A DNA stretch of 64,000 nt from DASQPR01 sp963836775 (GCA_963836775.1 CAWIKR010000003.1:1798001-1862000), one strand, 5' to 3'. Shown: positions 29,766 through 39,139, counted from the first letter of the stretch. Notes: a model not told the origin generated them from the sequence alone. Program-made: numbers and translations.

Positions 29766-29954
29766 ATGAGTGACGCCGATCGCGCCGGTCACAAGGCCGA
29801 CGAAGGCACGGCCACGGAGTTCGGCGGTGAGACGTCCGACGACGAGGATCTTGCCGATCCGGGCCGGGCAGAGTCGGCCAGGTCGAAGTTCAAGCAGATC
29901 GACGACGACCTGACGGACGCGGCCCGGCATGCGACTCATGTGATCCACAAATAG
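29766..29954 (+). CDS. Small acidic hypothetical protein
   Basis: 62 residues, highly charged: MSDADRAGHKADEGTATE then a Asp/Glu-rich middle and a basic-amphipathic C-terminus (ARHATHVIHK). No family recognised. A GAGGGGGCGGGA purine stretch precedes the ATG at 29766, and a strong terminator follows at 29970-30010, which together support a real small gene. Confidence 0.6.
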   Translation: MSDADRAGHKADEGTATEFGGETSDDEDLADPGRAESARSKFKQIDDDLTDAARHATHVIHK

Positions 29955-29969
29955 CCTGGCCGGCACGAC

Positions 29970-30010
29970 GCGGCGGCGCTCCGGGGGAATCGGGGCGCCG
30001 CCGCTTTGTC
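29970..30010 (+). terminator. Rho-independent terminator
   Basis: A 13-bp stem (29970-29982 with 29992-30004, one G-T pair) and 9-base loop, followed by TTTGTC. It lies just downstream of the small acidic gene, on the same strand. Confidence 0.82.
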
Positions 30011-30130
30011 ATGCGTCCGTTCGCGGACACATTCGGCATCCGGCGGCGGCAACCAAATCCGGGACGGCTCGCGTCTTTCCAGGTGCCGGCAAGCAGACCA
30101 ATCGTCGCAACCGCACCGAAGGAGCTGGTC

Positions 30131-31168
30131 ATGTCCGCCCGTACCCGAATCTTTGGTCTGGCCCTTGCTGCCGCCGCCACCGCCGCGCTGAGTGCTTGCG
30201 GCCCGGCGGCGACGCCGTCGGACCCGGCCGGCGCTGTCCACCCCGCGGCCTTGGAAACGGCCACCAGGCCGGCCGCGGCCACCACGTCGCCGGCACCCCC
30301 ACCGACGAGTCCCGCGCCGCCGAAGCCCGGCGCCGCAACCAAGCCGGTCGCCTTCGACGACCTTCTCGCCGGCCCGGTCTCGATCCCGGCCTGGCACCGC
30401 TACGGCACCGCCTGTCCGCGCGGCAACCTGCAGCTGGTCAAGGCGAGCGGTCCGATGAACCGGAGCGCCACCAGTTCCGACCGGCTGGCCCTGTTCGCGG
30501 TCGTTCGCACCAATCTGGACCAGGATCCGGCTCTGGAAACTGCCGCGCTGATCGCGTGCCGTCCGGGCGAGGCCTCGATAGACCAGATCGTGGCATTCGA
30601 CCGGGATGCCGGCGGCCACATCGTGACGCTGGGGACGGTCGCCGAGGGCATCTTCTGGAGCCTGTCGCCGCGCGCTGGTGGCGGGGTCACCGCCGACATC
30701 AGCGACATGCAGGCGTGCTGCGCGACTCCGAAGGTCTATGAAGTCCACCAGATCCGCGGGTACGCCGAGCGCGGTGGCCGGTTCGTCCAGGTTGCCGGAT
30801 TGACCGCGTTCATCTCACACACCAGGCCGGTCGACCTGAGCATCCGGCTGGTGTCGGCCACATGGGGCGGGGTGCACACTGGCCACCGCACCGGAACGAT
30901 CACCGTCAAGATCACAAACCCGAGCGGGTATCGGACCGGTGATCTGGTCCTCGCCGACGGCACTGGCGCGATGCTGACGAGCACCGCCAAGGTGATCCGA
31001 GGGATCGCCGCGCACAGTTCGGCGACGGCGACCTTCACGGTGGTGCTGCCGGCCGGATTTGCCGATGCCGAGAACGCCGCGGTCGGTGTCTACGAGCGCG
31101 GTTCGGTGGGCGTCTGCGCCGATCCGGACTATATGAACAACTCAGTGCACTACCCGCTGCCGAAGTAG
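30131..31168 (+). CDS. Secreted lipoprotein, unknown function
   Basis: 345 residues. The signal peptide ends with lipobox LSAC (Cys about residue 23), followed by a Pro/Ala/Thr-rich linker of about 60 residues and two beta-rich regions. The second resembles an Ig-like or CARDB-type domain (GTITVKITNPSGYRTGDLVL). Both halves contain Cys pairs. ATG 30131 has an AAGGAG site; the longer frame from 30011 would place the signal peptide internally. Surface-exposed lipid-anchored protein; partner unknown. Confidence 0.85.
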   Translation: MSARTRIFGLALAAAATAALSACGPAATPSDPAGAVHPAALETATRPAAATTSPAPPPTSPAPPKPGAATKPVAFDDLLAGPVSIPAWHRYGTACPRGNLQLVKASGPMNRSATSSDRLALFAVVRTNLDQDPALETAALIACRPGEASIDQIVAFDRDAGGHIVTLGTVAEGIFWSLSPRAGGGVTADISDMQACCATPKVYEVHQIRGYAERGGRFVQVAGLTAFISHTRPVDLSIRLVSATWGGVHTGHRTGTITVKITNPSGYRTGDLVLADGTGAMLTSTAKVIRGIAAHSSATATFTVVLPAGFADAENAAVGVYERGSVGVCADPDYMNNSVHYPLPK

Positions 31169-31339
31169 CCCGGCCGTGGCACGGTCCCGGCGGCGGCGGC
31201 TGAGCCGCCGTCCGGTCCGCGGCGGCCGCGCCGTCGTCCGGGCCTCGGTGGCGCCGCCGCCCTCCGGGACCCTGCGGACCGGCCTCGTGAGCACGGCGGA
31301 GCCGCCGCACCGCCATCCGGAGCCCGGATCGACCGGGAC

Positions 31340-31984
31340 TCAGCTCAGGTTGACCCGCACCATCGTCATCAGCAGTTCGGCGACCGCCTTCCAGGCCCGG
31401 CGATCGCCGTCGGTTGGCACGCCGGTGCCGGGCGCGGTGATCAGTTCGTACATCTGCGGGTGCTCGCTGATGTCGGGGCGTCGGCCGGCCGCTTTCAGCA
31501 GTCCGTCGGCGCACTGGTAGCGGACCAGATATTCCGGATCCAGCACGCCGGCTTTGAACGCGTCCAGGATTGGAGCTGTGGGTGCGAACTCGGTCAGCAC
31601 CATGGCCGCGTTCAGCCGGGTGCCCCAGTGCGCGTGCGCGTCGGCCAGCACCGAGATCACCAGCGACGAGCAGGATTCGTCCTTGGTCAGCTGCCGCAAC
31701 GCCTGGGCGACCCGGATCCGGAACTCGCCGGTCGAGCCGGGTGCCACTGCCTTGAGATGAACGTGCGCGTCCCGCGGCGCCAGATTGGCCAGCGCCAGCT
31801 CACCGATCGACTGCGCCGCCAGCGGGTCGCCGGCCCTGAGGCCGGCCCGGAGCATCGTCGCGACCAGGGCGCCGTCGGACCGCACCATCTCGGTGAGGGC
31901 GCCGAAATCCGGGCCGTCGTCGCAGATCACCTCAGGATCGCCGAACAGCGAATCGCGCCACGTTGCCCAGGTTTTGGCCGGCAT
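31340..31984 (-). CDS. HEAT/ARM-repeat-like helical protein
   Basis: 214 residues, nearly all helical by sequence pattern, with repeating LxxALxxL units (IGELALANLAPRD; VAQALRQLTKDE; LNAAMVLTEFAPTAP; QCADGLLKAAGRRP). This fits a HEAT-like scaffold but no named family. No signal or TM. Stand-alone gene. A GC hairpin lies between it and the convergent lipoprotein gene (around 31193-31213). Confidence 0.72.
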   Translation of the reverse strand: MPAKTWATWRDSLFGDPEVICDDGPDFGALTEMVRSDGALVATMLRAGLRAGDPLAAQSIGELALANLAPRDAHVHLKAVAPGSTGEFRIRVAQALRQLTKDESCSSLVISVLADAHAHWGTRLNAAMVLTEFAPTAPILDAFKAGVLDPEYLVRYQCADGLLKAAGRRPDISEHPQMYELITAPGTGVPTDGDRRAWKAVAELLMTMVRVNLS

Positions 31985-32058
31985 CCGAGCAGTTTAGGGC
32001 CCGCGGGCCGGTCGCACTATTGCGAAGTCGCCACCAAATCCGCGCGGTCGATCGGCGC

Positions 32059-32790
32059 TCAGCGCGGCCGTGACGCGACGATGATGGCCTGGTCGCGATC
32101 GGTGATTTCGAATCCGGCCAAGGCCAGTTCCGGTTCGAAGTCGGCCACCACATAGCCGGTGAACGACTCGTGCTCGGACCGGACCAGTTCGTCGCCGTTG
32201 GTGATCTGGTATTCGAATCGCCAGGTGAACGTCACTTCGCCGGCGGCCCGCGTGGGTTCCGTGGTCGCCGGCGCGACGGCGGTTACCGAGCCGCCGTACA
32301 CCTCATCGCCGAGATTCCATGACGGCAGGCGATGCGCCTGGGTCGGAAGGACGCTCGGCGGTGCCTCCACCACCATCCGCCCGCCGGGCACCAGCGCGCG
32401 GTGCAGCGACTCCAGCGCTCCGGCCCGGGCCGGAGCATCCAGTGTGCCCATGGTGTTCAGGCATAGGACGAAGTCGGCGGCGTCGATCAGTTTCAGGTCC
32501 TCCACCCGACCGGTGTGCACGTGCACCCGGGACAACACGTCCGGCCGCCCGGCCAGGCGCGACAGCAGCACGGCCCGCATCGCCGCTGATGGCTCGACGG
32601 CGTAGACCGGCACGCGACAGCGCTCGGCCAGCAGCGCCGTGCCGAGGCCGGTCCCGGCGCCGACGTCGATCACGCCGACCGCCGGGGTGCCGAGAAACCG
32701 GTCCAGGATCCGGCGAGCGCTCTCCAGGTATCTGATGGCGTGCAGGACGTCGTAGAACTCGGCGGTCACGCTGTAGGAGTGGCCGGTCAT
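32059..32790 (-). CDS. Class I SAM-dependent methyltransferase
   Basis: 243 residues. Motif I is VIDVGAGTGLGTALLAE, with the acidic residue of motif II in VYAVEPSAAMR and motif IV in DFVLCLNTMGTLD. The N-terminal cap FYDVLHAIRYLESA is common in small-molecule methyltransferases. The C-terminal beta insert (FTWRFEYQITNGDEL) is typical of this subgroup. Substrate unknown. ATG at 32790; the ORF extends upstream to 33003 over the divergent DUF6328 gene and is not coding there. Confidence 0.9.
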   Translation of the reverse strand: MTGHSYSVTAEFYDVLHAIRYLESARRILDRFLGTPAVGVIDVGAGTGLGTALLAERCRVPVYAVEPSAAMRAVLLSRLAGRPDVLSRVHVHTGRVEDLKLIDAADFVLCLNTMGTLDAPARAGALESLHRALVPGGRMVVEAPPSVLPTQAHRLPSWNLGDEVYGGSVTAVAPATTEPTRAAGEVTFTWRFEYQITNGDELVRSEHESFTGYVVADFEPELALAGFEITDRDQAIIVASRPR

Positions 32791-32840
32791 GCGTACCTCT
32801 GATGGGGTTTGATCTGCGCGGCGGCCGGGTAGTGCCGGAC

Positions 32841-33365
32841 ATGCCTGACAACGACGGGCGGCATCCCGGGGAGACCGCGGGCGAGCGCTGGGATCGAAAC
32901 TTTGATGATCTCCTCCAGGAGGTTCGGGTCGCTCAGACCGGAGTCCAGATCCTTTTCGCGTTCCTTCTGACCCTGCCATTTTCGGCGCGGTTCGGGGCGA
33001 CATCCGGGCTGGACCGGGTGGTCTACGTGATCACGCTGCTGGCGTCCGCGGCGGCCAGCGCCTTCCTGATCGCACCCGTCAGCTACCACAGGCTGCTGTT
33101 TCGGATGGGGAAGAAGGAAGAGCTGGTGCGCAACGCGTCGCGAATGGCGATCTGTGGCGTCGCGTGCATCCTGATCGCGATCGTCGGGGCGGTCTTCCTG
33201 GTCCTCGACGTGGTGCACGGGATAGCACTCGCGGTGACCGGGGCGGCCGGATTGTTCGTGTTGGCCACGACCCTGTGGTTCGCCCTGCCGCTGCGGCACC
33301 GGCTCGGACCGCACGCCGCGGCAGATCTCAGCGATGAGCGGCGGCCGGCAGTGCCGCCCAGATGA
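32841..33365 (+). CDS. DUF6328-like membrane protein, four TM segments
   Basis: 174 residues. The N-terminal RWDRNFDDLLQEVRVAQTGVQILFAFLLTLPFS is the signature of actinobacterial DUF6328 proteins. It is followed by TM2 (VVYVITLLASAAASAFLIAP), TM3 and TM4. Function unknown. ATG at 32841 is a plausible start; a GTG at 32832 is possible. Its end overlaps the convergent anti-sigma-type gene by 38 bp. Confidence 0.82.
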   Translation: MPDNDGRHPGETAGERWDRNFDDLLQEVRVAQTGVQILFAFLLTLPFSARFGATSGLDRVVYVITLLASAAASAFLIAPVSYHRLLFRMGKKEELVRNASRMAICGVACILIAIVGAVFLVLDVVHGIALAVTGAAGLFVLATTLWFALPLRHRLGPHAAADLSDERRPAVPPR

Positions 33366-33768
33366 TCTTTCCGTACGGCTGCGGTTCGATGCCCCAGTCG
33401 GACGACAGCGCCGCGATCAGCAACAGGCCGCGGCCGCCGACCGCGGTCGCCGCGGGTGCCGCCGGCAGCCGGGGCAGGTGCGGGTCCCAGTCCCGGACCT
33501 GGATCATCAGGCACGCCCCACGAAGCTCGACCGTCACCACAGCATCAGTGCGCGCGTGCACCACGGTGTTGCAGATCAGCTCGGAGACGATCAGGCATGC
33601 GGTGTCGACGCTGCCGTCGAGTCCCCAGGCATGGCAGGTCTCGGCGATGAATGTCCGCGCTTGCCCGGGCGAATCGAGCACCGGTGGGAACATGGATTCA
33701 GCCCGTGGCAGCGACCGGAAGATCAGCGCCGACGCGGGCGCGGGTTCTCGGAGCCGGCTGGGTGACAT
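33328..33768 (-). CDS. RsbW-like HATPase (anti-sigma regulatory kinase)
   Basis: 146 residues, a single HATPase_c domain: IVSELICNTVVHARTD (N box), VRDWDPHLPRLP (G1 region) and GGRGLLLIAALSSDWGI (G2). The short length is normal for actinobacterial stand-alone anti-sigma-type kinases. The internal Met at 33693 is an alternative start. Partner unknown. Confidence 0.85.
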   Translation of the reverse strand: MSPSRLREPAPASALIFRSLPRAESMFPPVLDSPGQARTFIAETCHAWGLDGSVDTACLIVSELICNTVVHARTDAVVTVELRGACLMIQVRDWDPHLPRLPAAPAATAVGGRGLLLIAALSSDWGIEPQPYGKIIWAALPAAAHR

Positions 33769-33878
33769 ACCAGGTCAGTACCCGGGAGCTCGGTCGCCAA
33801 ACGGCGTGTGGTGACGTCGAACCACCATTTCGCCAGGCCGCCGCGGGTAGATGACCAGGCCGAGGATGGGAGCTCCGG

Positions 33879-34085
33879 ATGATGCATGGCATCGAGGCCA
33901 CCGCACTCACCGATCACGACCTGCTGCGCGAGCTGAAGCAGGTGCATCGGACCCGGAACGAGACATTCCGGCACGGCTCCGATGGCGCCGTCGCGCAGCA
34001 CGACCGGCGAACCGCGGAGTTGGAGATGGAGTATCTGCGGCGGTTCCCGAACCGCGAGGTCGATCCGAACCGGCTGCGGCCCTGA
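33879..34085 (+). CDS. DUF6158-like small protein
   Basis: 68 residues. DHDLLRELKQVHRTRNETFRHGS and RTAELEMEYLRRFPNREVDP match the DUF6158 pattern of short actinobacterial proteins with a conserved His/Arg/Glu-rich helix pair. Function unknown. Tandem ATGs at 33879 and 33882. Confidence 0.8.
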   Translation: MMHGIEATALTDHDLLRELKQVHRTRNETFRHGSDGAVAQHDRRTAELEMEYLRRFPNREVDPNRLRP

Positions 34086-34169
34086 GGGACCGTTCTTAGG
34101 GTGCCTTTCGGCAGACCGTGCTGGGGACCGCTCTGCGGCACCGCACCGGGCGGGGCCGGTCACGCCCAA

Positions 34170-34532
34170 TCAGATCATCTGGGCTTCGACGTCGTCCTGA
34201 TCATCGTGCGCGGGCAGCACCGCGTTCTGTCCGAGCATCCGGGCCCGGGACAGATCGTCACCGCACGTAACCGCGTCGGGGAACACCGCCGACCGGGCGA
34301 GCAGCCGTCCGTCGGCGTCGTGGCAGCACCAGGACCAGGTGCCGTCGAGATTCTGCTCGACCGTGGCGTGGCTTAGCGCACCAGCGATGGTGGTGCCTTC
34401 ATGCCTGCAAGAGGCAGCTGTTTCGTGATGTACGCAGCCGTGCAGAACCACATCCGCGCCGTGGGGGAGAGTCCGGCAGAGAGCCCAGGTCCATCCTTGC
34501 GAATCGTTGTTGGTCCACACGTAAACAGTCAC
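34170..34532 (-). CDS. Hypothetical protein (possibly DUF1508-like)
   Basis: 120 residues from GTG 34532. It is rich in Trp, Cys and His: YVWTNNDSQGWTWALC, VLHGCVHHETAASC and GTWSWCCHDADGRLLARS. The last part loosely recalls DUF1508 (W-x-W...NGxxIAxS), but I am not sure. The open frame continues to 34709, where its residues (RTRRGRNRTNFRF) look like shadow. No clear ribosome site. Confidence 0.5.
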   Translation of the reverse strand: MTVYVWTNNDSQGWTWALCRTLPHGADVVLHGCVHHETAASCRHEGTTIAGALSHATVEQNLDGTWSWCCHDADGRLLARSAVFPDAVTCGDDLSRARMLGQNAVLPAHDDQDDVEAQMI

Positions 34533-34590
34533 ATTGATGGCATACCCCGGGCCGGTGCATGCTAACCATGAGTTACCTTCGCAGTCCGAG

Positions 34591-35388
34591 TTACCAGGTG
34601 CCGGCTTGATCGGCACGCACCTCGGTCGCCATGCGACGCGCCTCGCCGGCCGGGATCGCGGTGCGCAGAAGCGGAAATTCGTCCGATTCCTCCCGCGCCG
34701 CGTGCGCACTTAGTTGGCGCTGCAGGCGGTCCAGCCCGGCCGGGAAGGAGCGCGCATAGCAGCCCCGGGCGATCAGATCCGCGAGCGAGCGCGCGATCCG
34801 CGACTCTTCGTCGAGGCTGGCCCGGACCGCGGCGGCCGCTTCCGGCCCGGTTCTGGCGAGCGGCTCATGCACGATCCGGTGCTCCGCGCGCTCATGCTTC
34901 TGGACCAGCTCTACCAGCGCGGCGAATCGTTCCAGCCGGCCGCCGTCGGGGGTGGCCCGGAGCCGGTCGATCAGACCGTCGATCTGGCGGTGCTGCTCGA
35001 TGAGGACGGCGATGACATCGTTGTCGTTCGCGGTCAGCAGCGCGTCCGCCGGGCTGACCGGAGCGGCGGCGAGCACGGCCTGGGGCCGGCTCACCCGCGC
35101 CGAGTGCCGGGTCAGGACGGCCACCGCGGCCGCGCCTGCAGCCGCCGAGCCGAGGGCGATCCGGCCGTAGCGGAAGCGCATGGCCACTGCCCCTCCGATC
35201 ACGACGGTGGCACCCGCGATCACGGCGGGAGCCAGCCGGCGCACCTGCCGCCCGATGATCCGTTTGGCGTCCAGTCGGGCGGTCAACTCGGTGAGGGTCT
35301 CGGCGAGTTCGGCGCGGTCCCGGGCCACCGTCTGCCGGTGGGCGTCGAGGCTGGCGTCGGCGCGCGGAAACAGCACGGGATCGCTCAT
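34591..35388 (-). CDS. DUF3618 + hemerythrin-like domain protein
   Basis: 265 residues. The N-terminus (AELAETLTELTARLDAKRIIGR) is DUF3618-like, followed by two hydrophobic stretches (AVIAGATVVIGGAVAM; IALGSAAAGAAAVAVL). The C-terminal four-helix hemerythrin-like domain has metal-ligand-type positions LIEQHRQIDGLI, HERAEHRIVHEPL and HAAREESDEFPLL. It probably senses oxygen or metal, or is a membrane-linked stress protein. ATG at 35388. Confidence 0.82.
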   Translation of the reverse strand: MSDPVLFPRADASLDAHRQTVARDRAELAETLTELTARLDAKRIIGRQVRRLAPAVIAGATVVIGGAVAMRFRYGRIALGSAAAGAAAVAVLTRHSARVSRPQAVLAAAPVSPADALLTANDNDVIAVLIEQHRQIDGLIDRLRATPDGGRLERFAALVELVQKHERAEHRIVHEPLARTGPEAAAAVRASLDEESRIARSLADLIARGCYARSFPAGLDRLQRQLSAHAAREESDEFPLLRTAIPAGEARRMATEVRADQAGTW

Positions 35389-35426
35389 GTTCCGGAAGTT
35401 ACCCGGAATCGGGGCCGGCAATCCGG

Positions 35427-36830
35427 TTATCCGGCCAGCAGGAACTCCCGGACCGCGGCATCGCCCTGCGGATTGCGGCCCTGGATCGAGTGGCCCATGC
35501 CGGTGACGACGGTGAGCGTGGCATGGCTGAAATGAGTCAGGTCGGACTGTGCCCAGGGCGACGGCGTGGACAGGTCGCGATCTCCATTGATCATCAGCAC
35601 CGGCATGGCCAGCCTCCCCGTGATCGGCGGCGGCGGCGTGGTCGGCGGCCAGAACCGGCAGCCGGCGATCAGGCCCTGCTGCGTGACGGTGGCTCGCGTG
35701 AACGGGTAGACCGAGGCGTCGGTGACCGTCGCCGGGATCGCGGCGGTTCGGGGCAACGGGGCGTCGGCGCGGCCCCACGGCGGATCTGCCACCTCGGCAC
35801 ACAGTGTGGCGGCGTGCAGCCCGGCGCTGAAGTCGCCGGTGGACGTCGGCGATTGGTCCAGCTCGGCGAGTGCACGGTTGAGTGGTTTCGGGTCGCCGGT
35901 CACCGCGCGGTGCACCAGATCGAGCACCGGGTAGTAACCGTTCCCGGAGAACGTCGGGTCGACGATCGTGCCGGTGACGATGAAGTTCATCAGGTCCGCA
36001 CCGTTTCCCGCCGCGGCGAGTCGAGCCACGTCCGCGGTCGGGTCGCCGGTGCAGTGGCTGGCTGCGCAGGCCTGCCGCAGGACGGCGCCGGTGCGGTGCA
36101 TGCTGTCGGCGTAGGTGGCCGGGGCGCCGGTCGCCGGCACCACCGAGTCGAGCACCATCCGGCGAACCCGGTCCGGGTGCGCGTACGCGTACCGCTGCGC
36201 GACATAGGTGCCGTAGGAGATTCCGTCCACGGTCCAGCTGTCGACCCCGAGCGCGATCCGGAGCTGTTCGAGATCGGCGACCGTGTCAGTGGTGGTGTAG
36301 TGGTCGCGTGCCGTTCCGAGCGCGTCCGCGCAGGCCCGCACCGCCGCCGGTGACGGCGGCAGGATGTCCGACGATCCCACCTCACGTTGCAGGTCCGGGC
36401 AGCTCAACGCGGTATTGCCGGTGCCTCGCTGATCGATCATCACCAGTCGGTAGTCGTTGAGCAGGTAGGCGACCCGCGGCTGCACCCGCTCCAGCAGACC
36501 GGCCCCGGGCTGGCCCGGACCGCCGGTGAGCATCAGGAGGACGCCGCGCGCGGCGCCGGTGTTGTCGGCGACCGCCACGTTCAGACCCAGCCGTGGCCCG
36601 GACGGCTGCCGGCGATCCAGCGACACGGTCAGTGTCGAACAGGTGAAGCCGCCGACCGCGCATCGATGCGAGCCGGTCAGCGATCCGGGCTTCGCCGACG
36701 ACGTCGGCGCGGTTGTCGGAACCGGCTCGCCGGCCTTGCTCGATGTGCATGCGGCGCCGGTCGTGGCGGTCGCGGCCGCGGCCGCGACCGCGACCGCGAG
36801 CAGCAGAGCGAGACGGCGTCGGCTCCTCAT
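35427..36830 (-). CDS. Secreted alpha/beta hydrolase (TAP-like C-terminus)
   Basis: 467 residues. A signal sequence with a lipobox-like TGAAC suggests a lipoprotein. The alpha/beta hydrolase core has TGGPGQPGAGL (oxyanion region), nucleophile WTVDGISYGTYVAQ, Asp in VLMINGDRDLSTP and His in VTGMGHSIQG, matching the TAP-like peptidase/hydrolase group (SCO/SlpD-like). It probably cleaves peptides or esters outside the cell. ATG at 36830. Confidence 0.9.
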   Translation of the reverse strand: MRSRRRLALLLAVAVAAAAATATTGAACTSSKAGEPVPTTAPTSSAKPGSLTGSHRCAVGGFTCSTLTVSLDRRQPSGPRLGLNVAVADNTGAARGVLLMLTGGPGQPGAGLLERVQPRVAYLLNDYRLVMIDQRGTGNTALSCPDLQREVGSSDILPPSPAAVRACADALGTARDHYTTTDTVADLEQLRIALGVDSWTVDGISYGTYVAQRYAYAHPDRVRRMVLDSVVPATGAPATYADSMHRTGAVLRQACAASHCTGDPTADVARLAAAGNGADLMNFIVTGTIVDPTFSGNGYYPVLDLVHRAVTGDPKPLNRALAELDQSPTSTGDFSAGLHAATLCAEVADPPWGRADAPLPRTAAIPATVTDASVYPFTRATVTQQGLIAGCRFWPPTTPPPPITGRLAMPVLMINGDRDLSTPSPWAQSDLTHFSHATLTVVTGMGHSIQGRNPQGDAAVREFLLAG

Positions 36831-36864
36831 CTCGCGATGGTAGGCGGGCCACCGGCCGGCGCGG

Positions 36865-36880
36865 GTGCCGGCGCCGGCAC
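36865..36880 (-). terminator. Perfect GC palindrome downstream of the AIM24 gene
   Basis: GTGCCGGC/GCCGGCAC, a perfect 16-bp palindrome, flanked by further GGCGGG/CCCGCC complementarity. It lies just after the AIM24-family stop codon and before the hydrolase start, so it is probably a terminator. A protein-binding palindrome is the alternative. Confidence 0.5.
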
Positions 36881-36890
36881 GCCCGCCTCG

Positions 36891-37625
36891 CTACTCGTTC
36901 GATCCGCCGCTGTTCTGCGGCAGCAGCGGCTGCAGGACGTCGGCGAACGCATGCAGGTTGCGAGTCTGCATCAATATCGTGCCGGGTCCGGTGAACATCG
37001 CCACCAGGATCTCGCCCGAAGTCAGGGACCGGAACAGGCTCTTGGTCGCTTTCCGGATTTCGTACTGCATGGACGAGTGCCAGGCCACCAGGTGCCCGGT
37101 GTCCACGATGTACTGCTCGCCGGGTGCGAGCGTGCGGCCGTGCAGTGCCCCGAACGACGTCACGAACTGGACGCCGGATCCGCGGACCTGCAGAACGAAG
37201 AGGCTGTCGCTGGAGAAGAACGCCTTGGCGCCGCCCCAGCCGGTGTCCACCTCGAGGGTCGCCTCGCTGGCGAGATATGACGACGCCGCGATGTCATAAG
37301 CGTCGTTGGTGAGCGCGAGCGGGATGATGTCGCCCGGCGAGCCGGGCGCAAGAGTAAGTTCACCGGGAGCGCCATGTGCGGTGAACGTCGAGACGAAGGC
37401 GCTGCGGCCGCCGACGCTGCGCTTGACCGCGCTCCACAGGCCGCCCTCCATCTTCGATTCCAGTTCGACGTGGCCGGCCATGCTGACCATCGCACCGGAC
37501 TGCGCTTTGATCGATTGGTCGCCGCCGAGCATGACGGTGGCGAGCGCGGAGGAGGGCCGGTAGTCGATCCGATAGCTGAATGCGGCACCTTGGCCCTGGT
37601 CGGCAAGTACGTTGATGTCGGACAT
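36891..37625 (-). CDS. AIM24 family protein
   Basis: 244 residues. The AIM24/DUF124 beta-helix fold is shown by SIKAQSGAMVSMAGHVELES, a later FTAHGAPGELTLAPG and EQYIVDTGHLVAWHSSMQYEI. Bacterial members are of unknown function; the family is sometimes called TIGR00266-like. ATG at 37625; the frame to 37667 has no better start. Confidence 0.9.
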   Translation of the reverse strand: MSDINVLADQGQGAAFSYRIDYRPSSALATVMLGGDQSIKAQSGAMVSMAGHVELESKMEGGLWSAVKRSVGGRSAFVSTFTAHGAPGELTLAPGSPGDIIPLALTNDAYDIAASSYLASEATLEVDTGWGGAKAFFSSDSLFVLQVRGSGVQFVTSFGALHGRTLAPGEQYIVDTGHLVAWHSSMQYEIRKATKSLFRSLTSGEILVAMFTGPGTILMQTRNLHAFADVLQPLLPQNSGGSNE

Positions 37626-37750
37626 ATCGCCCACCCTAGACCGCACGGACCGGCCCCGGCTTTCCAATCACCGAGCCGCCTGAGCGACCATGAGAGCGGC
37701 TCATGCCGTCGTTCGGCCCACCGGACCGGCCGCGGGAAGGGAGGCTCAGC

Positions 37751-39139
37751 ATGCTGTTCGAGGCGTTCGAGAACGGCGCGCTAGATCACCGGAGCGTCGT
37801 CACCATCTCCGGTCACGCCGTCTCCGGCATCCGCCTGCGGGCCGCCGCGGCCGCCGTCAGCGACGAAATTGGCGGTGTCAACGTTGTCGCGGTGCACGCC
37901 ACACCGACGATCGAGACCATGGTGGCGATGGTGGGTGCTCTCGCCGCCGGCGCCGCGGTGGTGCCGTTGCCACCGGACTCCGGAACCGCTGAACGGCAGC
38001 ACATCCTCAACGACTCACGGGCCGGCCTGGTGCTGACCAACGACCCGACGGTGGCCGGCTCGCTGCCATGCCGGGGCATCGACATCAACCACACGGCGAC
38101 CGCGCTCAGCCACGCGGTGACGCCGACCCAGGCCGCGCTCATCATGTACACGAGCGGGACCACGGGGCTGCCCAAGGGCGTGGTGCTCTCGCATCGCGCG
38201 GTGGCCGCCGGCATCGACGCGGTCGCCGACGCCTGGGACTGGACCGAGGATGACGTGCTGGTCCACGGGTTGCCGCTGTTCCACGTGCACGGCCTGGTGC
38301 TGGGCCTGTTCGGACCGCTGCGGATGGGCAGCCGCCTGGTGCACACCGGGCGGCCGACTCCGTCGGCCTACGCGGCCGCCAACGGCACCATGTACTTCGG
38401 CGTGCCGACGGTGTGGTCGCGGATCGCCGACGATCCGGATTCGGCGGCCGCGCTGAAGAACGCCCGCGTCCTTGTCTCCGGCAGCGCACCGCTTCCGGCG
38501 CCGACCTTCGAGCGCCTGCATGACCTGACCGGTCACGCGCCGGTGGAGCGCTACGGCATGACCGAGACCCTGATCACGCTGAGTGCCCGCGCCGACGGCG
38601 AGCGCCGGGCCGGTTACGTCGGCTTTCCGGTGCGCGGCGTGACCACTCGGCTCGCTGCCGATGACGGCAGCCTCCTTCCGCACGACGGCGAGACCATCGG
38701 TGAACTTCAGGTACGCGGACCGATGCTCAGCGACGGCTACCTGAACCAGCCGGACGCGACCGCGGCGTCGCGGACCACCGACGGATGGTTCCGCACCGGC
38801 GACATCGCCACCATCGATTCGGACGGCCGGCACCGCATCGTCGGGCGGGCTTCGGTCGATCTGATCAAGACCGGCGGTTTTCGCGTCGGCGCCGGCGAGG
38901 TCGAGGATGCGTTGCTGGCCCACCCGGCGGTCCGCGAGGCGGCCGTCATCGGCTGTCCCGATCCGGACCTGGGTGAACGAATCGTCGCCTACGTGGCCGC
39001 CGACGGCGTGACCGAATCCGAACTCGTCGACTTCGTCGCCACCCGGCTCTCCGGCCACAAGCGGCCGCGGGAGATCCGGTTCCGCGATGAGCTGCCGCGC
39101 AACGCCATGGGAAAGGTGCAGAAGCGGAATCTGGCTTGA
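37751..39139 (+). CDS. MatB-like acyl-CoA synthetase (malonyl/methylmalonyl-CoA ligase type)
   Basis: 462 residues, an ANL-family adenylating enzyme: IMYTSGTTGLPKGVVLSHRA, ERYGMTETLITLSARADGE, GWFRTGDIATID and GRASVDLIKTGGFRVGAGEVED, with the catalytic Lys in NAMGKVQK. The segment VHGLPLFHVHGLVLGLFGPL and the overall length agree closely with Streptomyces MatB as I remember it. It may make malonyl- or methylmalonyl-CoA extender units. The fatty-acid ligase FadD36-like alternative is close. GGAAGGGAGG precedes ATG 37751. Confidence 0.88.
   Translation: MLFEAFENGALDHRSVVTISGHAVSGIRLRAAAAAVSDEIGGVNVVAVHATPTIETMVAMVGALAAGAAVVPLPPDSGTAERQHILNDSRAGLVLTNDPTVAGSLPCRGIDINHTATALSHAVTPTQAALIMYTSGTTGLPKGVVLSHRAVAAGIDAVADAWDWTEDDVLVHGLPLFHVHGLVLGLFGPLRMGSRLVHTGRPTPSAYAAANGTMYFGVPTVWSRIADDPDSAAALKNARVLVSGSAPLPAPTFERLHDLTGHAPVERYGMTETLITLSARADGERRAGYVGFPVRGVTTRLAADDGSLLPHDGETIGELQVRGPMLSDGYLNQPDATAASRTTDGWFRTGDIATIDSDGRHRIVGRASVDLIKTGGFRVGAGEVEDALLAHPAVREAAVIGCPDPDLGERIVAYVAADGVTESELVDFVATRLSGHKRPREIRFRDELPRNAMGKVQKRNLA

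Noticed and set aside
27630..29966. 778-residue minus-strand frame opposite the SpoIIE gene
   Set aside because: Same kind of shadow; the plus strand encodes recognised domains throughout.
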